Below, one piece after another: positions 15,915 through 16,031 of a stretch of DNA of 16,031 nt. Both the position numbers and the translations under genes were made by a program. How positions within the stretch are numbered: the first letter of the stretch is position 1; each line of letters starts with the position of its first letter. The stretch comes from Desulfosudis sp034189195 (lineage in GTDB: Bacteria; Desulfobacterota; Desulfobacteria; Desulfobacterales; Desulfosudaceae). A model generated the notes under the pieces. It was given only the letters and a program-made list of their open reading frames with translations. It had not been told where the DNA came from and did not search any database. The stretch is taken from contig JAXHVI010000209.1 of assembly GCA_034189195.1 (NCBI GenBank), forward strand, positions 1 to 16,031, written 5' to 3'.

Positions 15915-16031
15915 TCCGAAGCGACGAGCATCTTTACGTAGTGCCAAAATTCGATCTTGGCAAAGACGATATTAAAATTTTTATGCATGAACTCAAAGGA
16001 TTTCATGAGCAGTTCCATGACTGTTTCCAGC
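15902..16031 (+). CDS. 5' end of a gene running off the window, possibly an IS701-like transposase
   Basis: Forty-three codons from the ATG at 15902 remain open to the window end. The fragment begins MLPVIRSDEHLYVVPKFDLG and ends LKGFHEQFHDCFQ. The ending resembles, from memory, the N-terminus of IS701-type DDE transposases; this is a weak recognition and cannot be tested in the window. A GAAGGCAGG precedes the ATG. Base composition is visibly richer in A and T than the genes to the left, which fits a mobile insertion. No terminal inverted repeat could be identified. Confidence 0.45.
   Translation, partial: MLPVIRSDEHLYVVPKFDLGKDDIKIFMHELKGFHEQFHDCFQ

Overview
The window is GC-rich bacterial DNA, dominated by leftward (minus-strand) genes for branched-chain acyl-CoA metabolism. 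Rubrerythrin, a B12-dependent acyl-CoA mutase, paired acyl-CoA dehydrogenases and several families of dispersed intergenic repeats together suggest a strictly anaerobic deltaproteobacterial-type organism, most like a Desulfobacterales sulfate reducer. That assignment is inference from gene content and repeat style. No rRNA or other marker gene is present.

Left region (1-5207, all minus): read in the direction of transcription, this holds an isovaleryl-CoA dehydrogenase-like enzyme (4065-5207), a second, divergent acyl-CoA dehydrogenase (2917-4032), the methylcrotonyl-CoA carboxylase carboxyltransferase subunit (1089-2705) and its biotin carboxylase subunit (cut by the window edge, 1-938). These cover the leucine/isovalerate steps isovaleryl-CoA to 3-methylcrotonyl-CoA to 3-methylglutaconyl-CoA. 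A good promoter with a 17-bp palindrome on its -10 box lies upstream of the first gene. The later hydratase and HMG-CoA lyase are not in the window.

Middle region (5208-8472): a 382-bp spacer rich in repeats with a strong hairpin (5546-5579), a minus-strand rubrerythrin (5590-6093), then two plus-strand housekeeping genes, dephospho-CoA kinase coaE (6336-6953) and an MltC-type lytic transglycosylase (7007-8290). This small island separates the two acyl-CoA blocks.

Right region (8473-14930, minus): a TetR regulator is followed after 3 bp by icmF, the fused B12-domain/G-protein chaperone/mutase. After a hexamer-repeat hairpin come a thiolase and, 3 bp later, an M24 metallopeptidase-fold protein. 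IcmF interconverts butyryl-CoA with isobutyryl-CoA and can interconvert isovaleryl-CoA with pivalyl-CoA. It could therefore feed the isovaleryl-CoA route encoded at the left.

Far right (15065-16031, plus): a Phd/VapB-VapC toxin-antitoxin pair with its own promoter and operator palindrome, divergent from the TetR promoter, then AT-richer DNA with the 5' end of a probable transposase-like gene running off the window.

Most intergenic gaps carry repeats: three inverted-repeat families and a degenerate 6-bp-period array seen at four sites. The most interesting points are the two adjacent acyl-CoA dehydrogenases, both lacking the usual C-terminal catalytic glutamate, and the possible isovalerate/pivalate pathway linking IcmF to the leucine-type genes.
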